A stretch of DNA of 64,000 bases from SpSt-539 sp964549445 (GTDB lineage: Bacteria > Planctomycetota > Phycisphaerae > UBA1845 > UTPLA1): positions 5,781 through 69,780 of the forward strand of contig CAZJVS010000023.1 of NCBI GenBank assembly GCA_964549445.1, written 5' to 3'. Made by a program: the position numbers and the translations under genes. The notes beneath the pieces were generated by a model. That model searched no databases, was not told the origin of the DNA, and worked only from the letters and a program-made list of their open reading frames with translations. Shown here in pieces: positions 10,225-18,318 of the stretch. Each line of letters starts with the position of its first letter. Positions within the stretch are counted from its first letter, which is position 1.

Positions 10225-11202
10225 TTACAGCGGAAAAGCATCCCAGTCCGGATCGCCAGCGTACCTCGCGGCTACATCGGGCATCGCTTCAACCATCCCG
10301 CGTCCCGGTGCCCTCCCAAATAGAGTCTCGAACCGACCGCAAGACAGACTGACATCCGCCGGCCGCGCCTCCGCCGCAGGCACATCCGCTTGCGAGACAG
10401 ACTCAATCCCCTCTCCCGTTACCCCCAGCGCAGCCGCCGCGATCCGCCCCATCTCCAGCCGCGACAGCGCCTCCGGCCCCGCCACATGCACCACGCCCGC
10501 GAACTCCGACTCAGCGACTTGCTCCAGCGCCGCAGCCGCGTCCTCCAACTCCAGCGCCGAGCGATACTCGTCGTGAAACAATCGCAGCCGCCCGCCCCGC
10601 CGGAGCGTCCCGAGCTGGTCCAGAAAAGTCGTCCGCCGCCGCGCCGCCGGCAACCCGTACATCAGCGCCAGTCGCGCCGTCACCCCGCGTCGGTATGACA
10701 ATGCGATATTCTCCGCAGCCAGCTTGCTCCTCCCATAGACAGTCGTCGGTCGCTCCACGCTCGCCTCGTCGTATTCCCCCGTCGTCCCGTCAAACACGAG
10801 ATCGGTCGACGTGAGCACAAATCGCGCCCCGCACTCTTCCGCCAGTTCCACAAGCTGCCGCGTCGCGTCGACATTCAATAACCTCGCCGCGTCCGGATTC
10901 TCGTAACACTCCGCCACACTCGTCATCGCTGCCGCATGAACGATGCACGACGGCCGCATCTCCCGCATAACCGCCGCCGACGCGTCGAAGTCCCGAAAGT
11001 CGCAGGCACAAACGTTCCCCACCATCGGCCGCGTCCCCCCCGGCGAAATCGTGCCTACCGCCGCGCGCCCCGCAAGCGCCAGCCGTCGCAGCAGCACGCT
11101 CCCAAGCTGCCCTCCCGCTCCCGTCACCAGTACGTCACACTTCAACGGCGCGCCTCGCCCGCATTGGACAATGCCTCCGCCCGATCTTACAACGTTCCAC
11201 AT
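10225..11202 (-). CDS. RmlD-like NAD(P)-dependent sugar-nucleotide reductase (extended SDR)
   Basis: About 325 residues. The Rossmann motif is VTGAGGQLGSVLL near the start, followed by the SDR AAMTSVAECYENPDAA segment, the catalytic-site TSTDLVFDG and YGRSKLAAE (Tyr-x3-Lys). This is the layout of dTDP-4-dehydrorhamnose reductase and relatives; the exact substrate is open. No rmlABC genes are nearby. ATG 11202 is used, but TTG 11145, directly before the Rossmann strand, may be the true start. Divergent from the HAD gene across about 40 bp. Confidence 0.8.
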   Translation of the reverse strand: MWNVVRSGGGIVQCGRGAPLKCDVLVTGAGGQLGSVLLRRLALAGRAAVGTISPGGTRPMVGNVCACDFRDFDASAAVMREMRPSCIVHAAAMTSVAECYENPDAARLLNVDATRQLVELAEECGARFVLTSTDLVFDGTTGEYDEASVERPTTVYGRSKLAAENIALSYRRGVTARLALMYGLPAARRRTTFLDQLGTLRRGGRLRLFHDEYRSALELEDAAAALEQVAESEFAGVVHVAGPEALSRLEMGRIAAAALGVTGEGIESVSQADVPAAEARPADVSLSCGRFETLFGRAPGRGMVEAMPDVAARYAGDPDWDAFPL

Positions 11203-11244
11203 GGAGCGGACATTGCTCCGGCTCGCACGGAGTGGAATCAGCCA

Positions 11245-11943
11245 ATGGAACTGCAGGGAATCTTCCTCGACATGTACGGCACGCTCACCGCGGGCGACCG
11301 CGCCGCGGTCGAAGCCGTGTGCCGCCGCATTGTGACCGACCACACGCTGCCGTTCGCCGCCCACGAGCTTGCAGTCGACTGGGGCAATCGATTTTTCACC
11401 GCCATCGAAACCGCCAACGGTCCCGATTTCTTGACGCTATTCGAACTCGAACGATTGACCCTCGTTGACACCCTCGCCAAGCATCACGTAGCCCTGAACC
11501 CCGACCCCTACTGCGAACAGCTCCGCGGCTACTGGCGCAATCCCCCGCTTCACCCCGAAGTCATCGACGCTCTCGCTCGGCTCAGACTCCCCGTCTTCAT
11601 CGTCTCCAACGCCGACCGCGACGACATCATCGCTACGCTGGAGCGCCACAACCTCCAGCGAATCCCCTTCATCACCTCCGAGTGCGCCCGCTCCTATAAA
11701 CCACACGCTGGCGTTTTCCGCCAGGCCCTCGAGCGCACCGGCTGGAGCCCCTCCCGCGTCATGCACGTCGGCGACTCGCTCCACAGCGACGTCGGCGGCG
11801 CAAAGCCCCTGGGCCTTCGCACCGGCTGGCTCTGTCGCGACGACCGGATCCACGACGTCGGCGAAGAAACGCCCGACGAAGTCTTCCGCAGTCTCACCGA
11901 CCTCGTGCATTACGCCGAATCGCACACCGCCGGCGTCCGCTAG
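11245..11943 (+). CDS. HAD superfamily hydrolase
   Basis: 232 residues. Motif I is modified but recognisable, IFLDMYGTLTAGD (nucleophile Asp at residue ~9, then Met in place of the usual x before the second position Tyr), motif II is VFIVSNAD, the conserved Lys is in SYKPHAGVF and motif IV is HVGDSLHSDVGGAK. These are phosphatases or dehalogenases of class I with a helical cap. In motif I the second Asp is replaced by Tyr (DMYGT), which is known in the haloacid-dehalogenase branch of the family. ATG 11245 fits the domain edge. Substrate unknown; ends one base before the convergent DUF6600 gene. Confidence 0.85.
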   Translation: MELQGIFLDMYGTLTAGDRAAVEAVCRRIVTDHTLPFAAHELAVDWGNRFFTAIETANGPDFLTLFELERLTLVDTLAKHHVALNPDPYCEQLRGYWRNPPLHPEVIDALARLRLPVFIVSNADRDDIIATLERHNLQRIPFITSECARSYKPHAGVFRQALERTGWSPSRVMHVGDSLHSDVGGAKPLGLRTGWLCRDDRIHDVGEETPDEVFRSLTDLVHYAESHTAGVR

Positions 11944-13104
11944 CTACTTCCCTTTGCCAGGCGGATTCGTTGCATTCTGCTGATTTGTCTGATTCGGGAC
12001 CATCGGGTTCAGAATGTTGAACTTCCGGCCCTGCGGCTCACCAATACCGACCTTGCCCGACTTCTCCCGGTCGTGATAACGCGTCAGCAGCTTGCGCTCG
12101 CGCGAGGCCATGTCGTTGTACGCGTCGAGTTCACGCGCCTGCCACTTCTTGAGTTGGTCCGGCGTCATGAACTTGGAAAGCCGTGCCGCTTCGCGCTGTT
12201 GTCGATCGGTCAACGCCGCCCGCTCCGCCGCCAGCCGCTTCTCCAGCGCCTGCTGCTCGGCAGTCTGCTTCGAACTGAAATCGGTCGTAATCGCAGTCGG
12301 CTTCTTCCCAGGTGCCATCGGCGGCGCGATCTTCTGGCCCTTCGCGTCATTCACCCGCGGCTTGTAAATCCGCAAATCCCTTCCGCCGAAATCAAAGCCG
12401 TTCTTACCGATCATCCGGTCCGATTCGACAACCCGGTAGTTCGGAACCGGCTGCCGCGTCGACTTCTCAATCGTCCGCACATCGACGCCCCGATTGATCC
12501 ACCGGTTCGCCATGTAGTCATACTGCGTCACGTCGCGCGTCTGATCGATGATGTTCACATTTCGCACCGACCGTGCGATGTACGGCCGCACGTTCGGATT
12601 GCAGAACTGGTTCACCTCAACAAACGACCACGCAAACCGCCGAAATACCTGCGGACCCATCGTCGTCGGATTGGAGAAGCTCGCCCCCGGTCGATAAGTA
12701 AAGGCCGGCGGAAGCGGCGCCCACCCGATCCATCCCCCGCCATAGCGCCAAGCCACCCAGGCCGGACCCCAATCCGTCCCCGGAACCCAAACCCAGCCGT
12801 AATATGGATCGAAATACCAGCGACCGTAATGGTCCGTCGCCCAGCCCCACGGCTCAAACGACACCCAGGTCCAACCGCAGTCCGTCCACACCCACCGCCC
12901 GACGGTGTATGGCCGCCAGTCGGGCGCAACGTCGTACGGCGACCATACCCACCCGTATGGCGGAATATTGATCCACTCCCCGTACGGACTCAACGGCCGG
13001 TAGAAAACCGAAACGTCATGTACGTCGCCACCCTGCGCTTGGACCGGCGCCGGCAGCAAGGATAGAAAGCCGAGAACAATTCCTGCCATGAGAATTCGAC
13101 GCAT
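11944..13104 (-). CDS. DUF6600-like secreted protein
   Basis: 386 residues with a signal peptide (MRRILMAGIVLGFLSLLP, cut near AQG). Residues ~20-150 are a Trp/Tyr/Gly/Pro-rich module with repeats such as YGEWI, YGWVWSP, GRWVWTD, YGRWYFD and WVPGTDWGPAWVAWR, the hallmark of the DUF6600 family. The C-terminal third is charged and predicted coiled coil (EQQALEKRLAAERAAL) ending in an Asn/Pro tail. Start at 13104 rather than two codons earlier because AAAGGAG sits at proper distance only from that ATG. A TTGAAC-N16-TATGAT promoter lies at 13139-13166. Function unknown. Confidence 0.8.
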   Translation of the reverse strand: MRRILMAGIVLGFLSLLPAPVQAQGGDVHDVSVFYRPLSPYGEWINIPPYGWVWSPYDVAPDWRPYTVGRWVWTDCGWTWVSFEPWGWATDHYGRWYFDPYYGWVWVPGTDWGPAWVAWRYGGGWIGWAPLPPAFTYRPGASFSNPTTMGPQVFRRFAWSFVEVNQFCNPNVRPYIARSVRNVNIIDQTRDVTQYDYMANRWINRGVDVRTIEKSTRQPVPNYRVVESDRMIGKNGFDFGGRDLRIYKPRVNDAKGQKIAPPMAPGKKPTAITTDFSSKQTAEQQALEKRLAAERAALTDRQQREAARLSKFMTPDQLKKWQARELDAYNDMASRERKLLTRYHDREKSGKVGIGEPQGRKFNILNPMVPNQTNQQNATNPPGKGK

Positions 13105-13138
13105 GGTTGACATCTCCTTTGAGTTTCCGCGCGCACCG

Positions 13139-13166
13139 ATCATAGAGACAAACCATTGGCGTTCAA
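13139..13166 (-). promoter_or_regulatory. sigma-70-like promoter of the DUF6600 gene
   Basis: Read on the minus strand: TTGAAC (13166-13161), 16-bp spacer, TATGAT (13144-13139), about 30 bp before the start codon of the DUF6600 gene. A perfect 10-bp palindrome, TGTCTAGACA at 13188-13197, lies just upstream and could be an operator; that is inference. Confidence 0.55.
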
Positions 13167-13325
13167 GACGCCGCTGTCATAACAGATTGTCTAGACACGC
13201 CGCCGCACACGATGATAGTGCTGATCCGGCCGCAGGAGGAACGCTGCTCCGCTTGCGTTTTGCCCGCGCCTGACGACAATGCCCGCCGAATTGTCGCAGT
13301 CCACGGACCGGTTGGAGGTGGCGGA

Positions 13326-13985
13326 ATGAATTCTCACAAGCTCGGCTCAACTGCACTCTTCTTCGCTGCAATACTCGCAACGCCGCACGCAGCGTCGGCC
13401 CTGTTCGAGCAAAAACCCGCTCCCGCTGGTCCCGTCGGCGTTGTAGACGTCATTCGCGTTTTTGACGAATGTGATCAGATCAAAGACCTTAATCAGGTCC
13501 TCCGCGAGTCAAATGAGGGCTTCCAGAAGGAAGCCGAAGCCCGCAAGAAAGTCCTCGCCCAGAAGGAAACGGAACTCGCCGCCTTCGCCCCGGATAGCCC
13601 CGACTACGGCCCCCGTCGACGCGAATTCACCCGCCTCAGCATCGAATTCAACGTCTGGATGCAGCAGACCCGCGCCGAACTCGCTCGCGACCACTTCAAC
13701 TGGACCCGCGTCGTCTATGACGAGTGCTGCAAAGCCGTCGCCGAAGTCGCCCGCGAGCGCGGCATGAGCGCCGTCCTTCAAAAACGCCCATTCAAGCCGG
13801 AAGCCATCGAAGACGAGGATCTCGACAAAGTCCGCCAGATGATCCATACCCGCATCGTCGTATGGAATGAGGAATCACTCGACATCACCGAAACCGTCAT
13901 CAACCGAATGAATGCCCGTTACCGCGAACGCGGCGGTAAGAACAAGCTCAAGCCCTCCGCCAGCACACCGCCCGGCGGACGCTGA
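13326..13985 (+). CDS. Skp/OmpH-like periplasmic chaperone
   Basis: 219 residues with a signal peptide (residues 1-~24) and a long charged coiled coil containing VLRESNEGFQKEAEARKK and QTRAELARDHFNWT, the layout of Skp/OmpH chaperones that carry unfolded outer-membrane proteins. ATG 13326 is preceded by GGAGGTGGCGG; an upstream frame exists but lacks a signal. It lies 8 bp before lpxD, as skp does in E. coli, supporting the call. The C-terminus has a basic, Pro-rich tail. Longer than E. coli Skp (161 aa). Confidence 0.8.
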   Translation: MNSHKLGSTALFFAAILATPHAASALFEQKPAPAGPVGVVDVIRVFDECDQIKDLNQVLRESNEGFQKEAEARKKVLAQKETELAAFAPDSPDYGPRRREFTRLSIEFNVWMQQTRAELARDHFNWTRVVYDECCKAVAEVARERGMSAVLQKRPFKPEAIEDEDLDKVRQMIHTRIVVWNEESLDITETVINRMNARYRERGGKNKLKPSASTPPGGR

Positions 13986-13993
13986 CGACACGC

Positions 13994-15046
13994 ATGAGCC
14001 GCCCGACGACCACCGACGAACTCACCCGAATCGGCGGCGGCACGCTGCGCGGTTCGCCGACAGTCGTGATTACCGGCGTCGCCACAATCCAGGACGCGAC
14101 ACCCGCCGACATCACCTGGGTCGCCGACGATCATCGAGTCAGGCAGCTGGCAGACTGTCGCGCCGGTGCCGTTGTCGGCCGCCCCAATCTCATCCCGACC
14201 AACATGCCGGCCATCCTGCTTCCCGATGTCGAAGCAGGCATCGCCGCCATTCTCGCCCACTTCGATCGCCCCCCATGGCGACCCTCGCCGGGTGTCCACC
14301 CGACGGCCATCATTGACCCATCGGCCACCATCAACCCCGAGGCTGCCATCGGCCCCCATGTCGTCATCGGCCCGCGCACAACGATCGACCGCGGCGCGAC
14401 GCTCCACGCCGGCGTTTACATCGGCGCCGATGTCCGCATCGGTTCGGCCTGTGAATTGTGGCCCCACGTCTTCGTCGCAGACCGTTGCACGATCGGAAAC
14501 CGAGTCATCATCTGGCCCAGCGCCGTCATCGGCCGGCCCGGCTTCGGTTTCATCTTCCGAAATGGCCGCCACCAGCGCCTCCCGCAAATTGGCACTGTCG
14601 TTATCGAAGACGAAGTTGAGATTGGCGCCGGGACGTGCATCGATCGGGCGAAGTGTGGCGAGACTCGAATCGGGGCCGGAACCAAGATTGATAACCAAGT
14701 GCAAGTGGCGCATAATGTCATTACCGGACCAGGGTGCATCTTGGTCAGTCAGGTCGGTGTGGCCGGCAGTGCCCGACTCGGGACAGGCGTGGTCCTCGCG
14801 GGGCAGGTCGGCGTCACCGACAACGTGTCGATCGGCGACGGCGTTCGGGCGACAGCCCAGACCGGCGTGACCCGCTCCGTGCCCGCTCATACGACCGTCG
14901 AAGGGCGCTGGGGCCGGGAGCGTATGCGGGTCCTGCGCGAGGAGGCCCTGACCCGGCGTTTGCCTGAACTCCTCGAAAAGGTCAAGGAATTAAGCCGCAG
15001 GGTTCAAACACTTGAGGCAGCAGCAGACGATCGCAAAACCCGTTGA
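13994..15046 (+). CDS. lpxD: UDP-3-O-(3-hydroxyacyl)glucosamine N-acyltransferase
   Basis: 350 residues. An N-terminal uridine-binding domain (ITGVATIQDATPADITWVAD) precedes a left-handed beta-helix of hexapeptide repeats (for example IGPHVVIGPRTTIDRGATL, IGADVRIGSACEL) with the catalytic-region AHNVITGPGCILVSQVG including His240-type residue. A short alpha-helical tail ends in EKVKELSRRVQTLEAA. It adds the second acyl chain to lipid A precursor. The gene overlaps lpxC-fabZ by 35 bases, and sits between skp and lpxC-fabZ in the usual envelope order. Confidence 0.93.
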   Translation: MSRPTTTDELTRIGGGTLRGSPTVVITGVATIQDATPADITWVADDHRVRQLADCRAGAVVGRPNLIPTNMPAILLPDVEAGIAAILAHFDRPPWRPSPGVHPTAIIDPSATINPEAAIGPHVVIGPRTTIDRGATLHAGVYIGADVRIGSACELWPHVFVADRCTIGNRVIIWPSAVIGRPGFGFIFRNGRHQRLPQIGTVVIEDEVEIGAGTCIDRAKCGETRIGAGTKIDNQVQVAHNVITGPGCILVSQVGVAGSARLGTGVVLAGQVGVTDNVSIGDGVRATAQTGVTRSVPAHTTVEGRWGRERMRVLREEALTRRLPELLEKVKELSRRVQTLEAAADDRKTR

Positions 15047-16322
15047 AGTAAGCGGCCTCGGACTCTTTACGGGTCAGCCCGTCAAAGTCCGCTTCAAGCC
15101 GGCCGCCCCCGATACCGGCGTTCAATTCATCCGCGTAGACACCCCCAAGCCGGTCCGCATCCCCGCCCTCGTCGCCAATGTCGCCAAGCGCGCACGCCGC
15201 ACGAGCTTGCAGAATGGCACCGCCTCGGTCGAAACCATCGAACACTGCCTCGCCGCCCTTCACGGACTCGGCGTTGACAACGTCGAAATCGAACTCGAAG
15301 GCGGCGAACTTCCGGGTTGCGACGGCAGCAGCCGCGCCTTCGTCGGCGCGATCAACGACGCCGGCATCGTAACGCAGGAGCGCCTCCTCGAACCTCTCGT
15401 CATTACCGAGGTCGTCCGCGTCGCAGACGGCGATGCGGAACTCATCGCCGCCCCCGGCGACGATGACTCACTGAACATCATCTACGACCTCGACTACGGC
15501 AATAGTGGTCTGCTTCATCGCCAGCTTTTCGCCGTCCGCCTCAGCAAAGACTCCTTCGCGCGCGAAATCGCCGACGCCCGCACCTATGTCTTCGAAGCCG
15601 AAGCCCAGCAACTCCGCGATGCCGGCCTCGGCAAGCACCTCACTCCCAAAGACGTCGTGGTCATTGGTCCCAACGGCGTCATCGACAACGAATTCCGCTT
15701 CCCCGACGAGTGCGTCCGCCACAAGGTGCTCGACCTCATCGGCGATCTCCTGCTCGCCGGCCGTGCGATCTACGGAAAAATCTACGCCCACAAGAGCGGA
15801 CACGCCCTCAATCACGAACTCGTCCGCAAGCTCATTAAGGCCATCGAGGCGAAACAGGCCGCTCAGACCCTCAGTCGCGAAGCCGTTTTGGACGTCCGCC
15901 GCCTGCAGCGCCTTCTCCCCCATCGATTTCCGTTCCTGCTGGTCGATCGCGTCGTCTCAATCGACGCCGACCAGCGCGCCGTCGGCATCAAGAACGTCTC
16001 CATCAACGAAGACTATTTCCAGGGCCACTTCCCCGGTCACCCCATCATGCCCGGCGTCCTCATCCTCGAGGCCATGGCCCAGTTGTCAGGAATCCTGCTC
16101 TCGCAGAAGCTCGAACACACTGGCAAAGTCGCCATGCTTCTGTCGATGGATCATGTGAAGTTCCGGCGGCCCGTCGTGCCGGGGGACCAGCTCGTGCTCG
16201 AATCTCACACGCTGAACGTTAAGACCCGCACCGGCCACGTCCAGTGCTACGCCCGCGTTGCAGGTGAACTCGCCGCTCAGGCCGAGATCAAGTTCATGAT
16301 GGTGGATGCCGAGCCGCTCTAG
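15012..16322 (+). CDS. lpxC-fabZ: bifunctional UDP-3-O-acyl-GlcNAc deacetylase / hydroxyacyl-ACP dehydratase
   Basis: 436 residues, two enzymes in one chain. LpxC part (~1-280): zinc ligands His78 (ETIEHCLAA), His237 and Asp241 (VRHKVLDLIGD) and catalytic His264 (HKSGHALNHEL). FabZ part (~295-436): LLPHRFPFLLVDRV, GHFPGHPIMPG with His343 and LEAMAQ with Glu353. LpxC commits the pathway to lipid A; FabZ dehydrates 3-hydroxyacyl-ACP for fatty acid synthesis, both drawing on the same acyl-ACP pool. TTG start at 15012 inside the end of lpxD. The fusion is known in Bacteroidetes, Planctomycetes and related phyla. Confidence 0.95.
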   Translation: MRQQQTIAKPVEVSGLGLFTGQPVKVRFKPAAPDTGVQFIRVDTPKPVRIPALVANVAKRARRTSLQNGTASVETIEHCLAALHGLGVDNVEIELEGGELPGCDGSSRAFVGAINDAGIVTQERLLEPLVITEVVRVADGDAELIAAPGDDDSLNIIYDLDYGNSGLLHRQLFAVRLSKDSFAREIADARTYVFEAEAQQLRDAGLGKHLTPKDVVVIGPNGVIDNEFRFPDECVRHKVLDLIGDLLLAGRAIYGKIYAHKSGHALNHELVRKLIKAIEAKQAAQTLSREAVLDVRRLQRLLPHRFPFLLVDRVVSIDADQRAVGIKNVSINEDYFQGHFPGHPIMPGVLILEAMAQLSGILLSQKLEHTGKVAMLLSMDHVKFRRPVVPGDQLVLESHTLNVKTRTGHVQCYARVAGELAAQAEIKFMMVDAEPL

Positions 16323-16339
16323 GAGTACGGAAGACCGCG

Positions 16340-17284
16340 ATGCGTAAGATTGCTGCGACTGCAACTGTCGATCCTGCAAGCACCCTCGGGGCTGATCTCG
16401 AGATCGGCCCCGGCTGCGTCGTCGGTCCGCGCGTCCGCATCGGCGACGGTTGCAAACTCCTCGCCAACGTCTACGTCAGCGGCGACACCACGATCGGTCG
16501 TAACAACACCTTCTATCCCGGTTGCGTCATCGGCGCGCCCCCGCAGGACCTCAAACACAACGGCGAAGACACCCAGCTCCAGATCGCCGACAACAACGTC
16601 TTCCGCGAATACGTCACCATTCACACCGGCACCGCCCTCGGCCGCGGCATCACAACCATCGGCAGCAATAACCAGCTCCAAGTCGGCTCCCACGTCGCCC
16701 ACGACGTTGAAGTCGGAGATCACTGCATTTTCTCCAACGGCGTTCAAATCGCCGGCCATGTCCGCATCGAAGATTACGTCATCATCAGTGGCATGTCCGG
16801 CGTCCATCAATTCGTCACCGTTGGCCGTTACGCCTTCGTCGCCGGCCTCGCCCGCGTCACGACTGACGTGCCTCCCTTCCTCGTCTTCCACTTCGACGGC
16901 ACGCTCGCTGGTGTCAACGCCAAGGGTCTTACGCGCTGGGGCTTTAGCGACGAGTCCTGTACGCGCCTCAAGCGACTCTACCGGCAACTCTTCCCTCGTC
17001 ACGGCCGCGAAGAGGAAAACCGCGGGCCGCGAACGCTCCTCGAAATGCTCTTTTCTCGCCGCGCCCGCCGCGGCGCACTCAGTCTGGCGCGACGCGTCGA
17101 AGAGGTCGAGACCGACAGTTCGCTGGACGAAAACTGTCAGTATCTTGTCGCCTTCCTCAAGCGCTCGTTGAACGACGGCAAGTACGGCCGCTACCTCGAA
17201 GCCGTCCGCAAAGACACCAAGATTCCCCCGCCGAAGTTCTACGCCCCGTCTGCCCCGCCGCAGATCGGCCAGGCCGTCACATGA
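16340..17284 (+). CDS. lpxA: acyl-ACP--UDP-N-acetylglucosamine O-acyltransferase
   Basis: 314 residues. Left-handed beta-helix with repeats such as LGADLEIGPGCVVGPRVRI and the LpxA-specific NNTFYPGCVIGAPPQDLKHNGED segment, the catalytic His region VGSHVAHDVEVGDHCIFSN and GHVRIEDYVIISGMSGVHQF. It transfers a hydroxyacyl chain to UDP-GlcNAc, first step of lipid A synthesis. The C-terminal helix region is longer than the ~262-residue E. coli enzyme and rich in Arg/Glu. ATG 16340 has GGAAG upstream. It overlaps the oxidoreductase gene by 4 bases (ATGA). Confidence 0.94.
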   Translation: MRKIAATATVDPASTLGADLEIGPGCVVGPRVRIGDGCKLLANVYVSGDTTIGRNNTFYPGCVIGAPPQDLKHNGEDTQLQIADNNVFREYVTIHTGTALGRGITTIGSNNQLQVGSHVAHDVEVGDHCIFSNGVQIAGHVRIEDYVIISGMSGVHQFVTVGRYAFVAGLARVTTDVPPFLVFHFDGTLAGVNAKGLTRWGFSDESCTRLKRLYRQLFPRHGREEENRGPRTLLEMLFSRRARRGALSLARRVEEVETDSSLDENCQYLVAFLKRSLNDGKYGRYLEAVRKDTKIPPPKFYAPSAPPQIGQAVT

Positions 17285-18300
17285 CTCGTCCCACGCGCGT
17301 CGCCGTCGTCGGCGCCGGCCGCATGGGTGGCCACCACGCCCGAATCTATCGCGAGATGCCCGAGGCCGAACTCGTCGCCGTCGTCGACATCTCCGCCGAC
17401 AACGCCCGCAAGCTCGCCGAGGCCTATGGCGCCCGCTCGCTGACCCGCATCGAAGAACTGCCCGACAACGTTGAGGCCGTCTCCGTCGCCGCGCCGACCA
17501 GCCACCATCTGGCGATCGCCGAAGCCCTCATGAATCGCCGCATCGCCGTCCTCGTCGAGAAACCCCTCGCCGCCACCGTCGCCGAGGCCGAACGCCTCGA
17601 CGCCGTCGCAAAGCAGACCGGCTGCGTCCTCACCGTCGGCCACACCGAGCGCTTCAATCCCGTCGTCCGCGCCATCCAGCGACTCAATATCGCGCCCAAG
17701 TTCGTCGAGACAAGTCGAATCAGCCCCTTCAGCTTCCGGTCCGCCGACATCGGCGTCGTGGCCGACATGATGATCCACGACATCGACATTGTCCTGCATC
17801 TTGTCCGCTCGGCCTGGACGAAGGTCGACGCCGTCGGTGTAAACGTGCTCGTCCGACATGAGGACGTGGCCAACGCACGCGTCGAGTTTGCAAACGGCGC
17901 CGTCGCCAACCTGACGGCCTCGCGACTCGCCCTGAAGACCGAGCGCAAGATCCGTATCTTCTCCGAAACCGCCTACGTCTCCGCCGACTATCAGAAGAAA
18001 ACCGGCATCGCGATCACCAAGGATGCCAACCTCGACATCCTCGTCCAGGCCCGCGACGGCCGCTTCGAAGATCTCTCCCAGATGCAGGGCGTTGACTTCG
18101 GCAAGATGGTCAACGTTGAGCCCCTCGCCTTCGATGCCACCGACCCCCTCCGCGCCGAATTGGAGGCCTTTCTTCGCAGCGTTCGCGAAGGCGCACCGCC
18201 CGCCGTCACAGCCGAAGACGGCCTCGCAGCCGTCCGGCTCGCCACCGAAATCGCCGACACCATCCGCCGCCATTCCTGGACGTCGCCGACCGCCAAGTAA
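17281..18300 (+). CDS. Gfo/Idh/MocA-type oxidoreductase, possibly GnnA-like
   Basis: 339 residues. N-terminal Rossmann motif VAVVGAGRMGGHHARIY, the EKPLAAT motif (catalytic Lys near residue 96) and a C-terminal alpha/beta domain ending in ATEIADTIRRHSW, all standard for Gfo/Idh/MocA. Its start overlaps the stop of lpxA, making it the last gene of the lpx operon. In Acidithiobacillus and Leptospira such an enzyme, GnnA, oxidises UDP-GlcNAc to the 3-keto form for 3-amino lipid A; its aminotransferase partner GnnB is not seen here. Substrate therefore unproven. Confidence 0.85.
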   Translation: MTRPTRVAVVGAGRMGGHHARIYREMPEAELVAVVDISADNARKLAEAYGARSLTRIEELPDNVEAVSVAAPTSHHLAIAEALMNRRIAVLVEKPLAATVAEAERLDAVAKQTGCVLTVGHTERFNPVVRAIQRLNIAPKFVETSRISPFSFRSADIGVVADMMIHDIDIVLHLVRSAWTKVDAVGVNVLVRHEDVANARVEFANGAVANLTASRLALKTERKIRIFSETAYVSADYQKKTGIAITKDANLDILVQARDGRFEDLSQMQGVDFGKMVNVEPLAFDATDPLRAELEAFLRSVREGAPPAVTAEDGLAAVRLATEIADTIRRHSWTSPTAK

Positions 18301-18318
18301 AGTTTTCAATGGGATGAA

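Noticed and set aside
10936..11244. Longer N-terminus of the HAD gene
   Set aside because: Overlaps the divergent reductase gene and adds Arg/Pro-rich shadow sequence; ATG 11245 begins at the HAD motif.
17239..18309. 356-codon minus frame over the Gfo/Idh gene
   Set aside because: Antisense composition artefact, no motifs.
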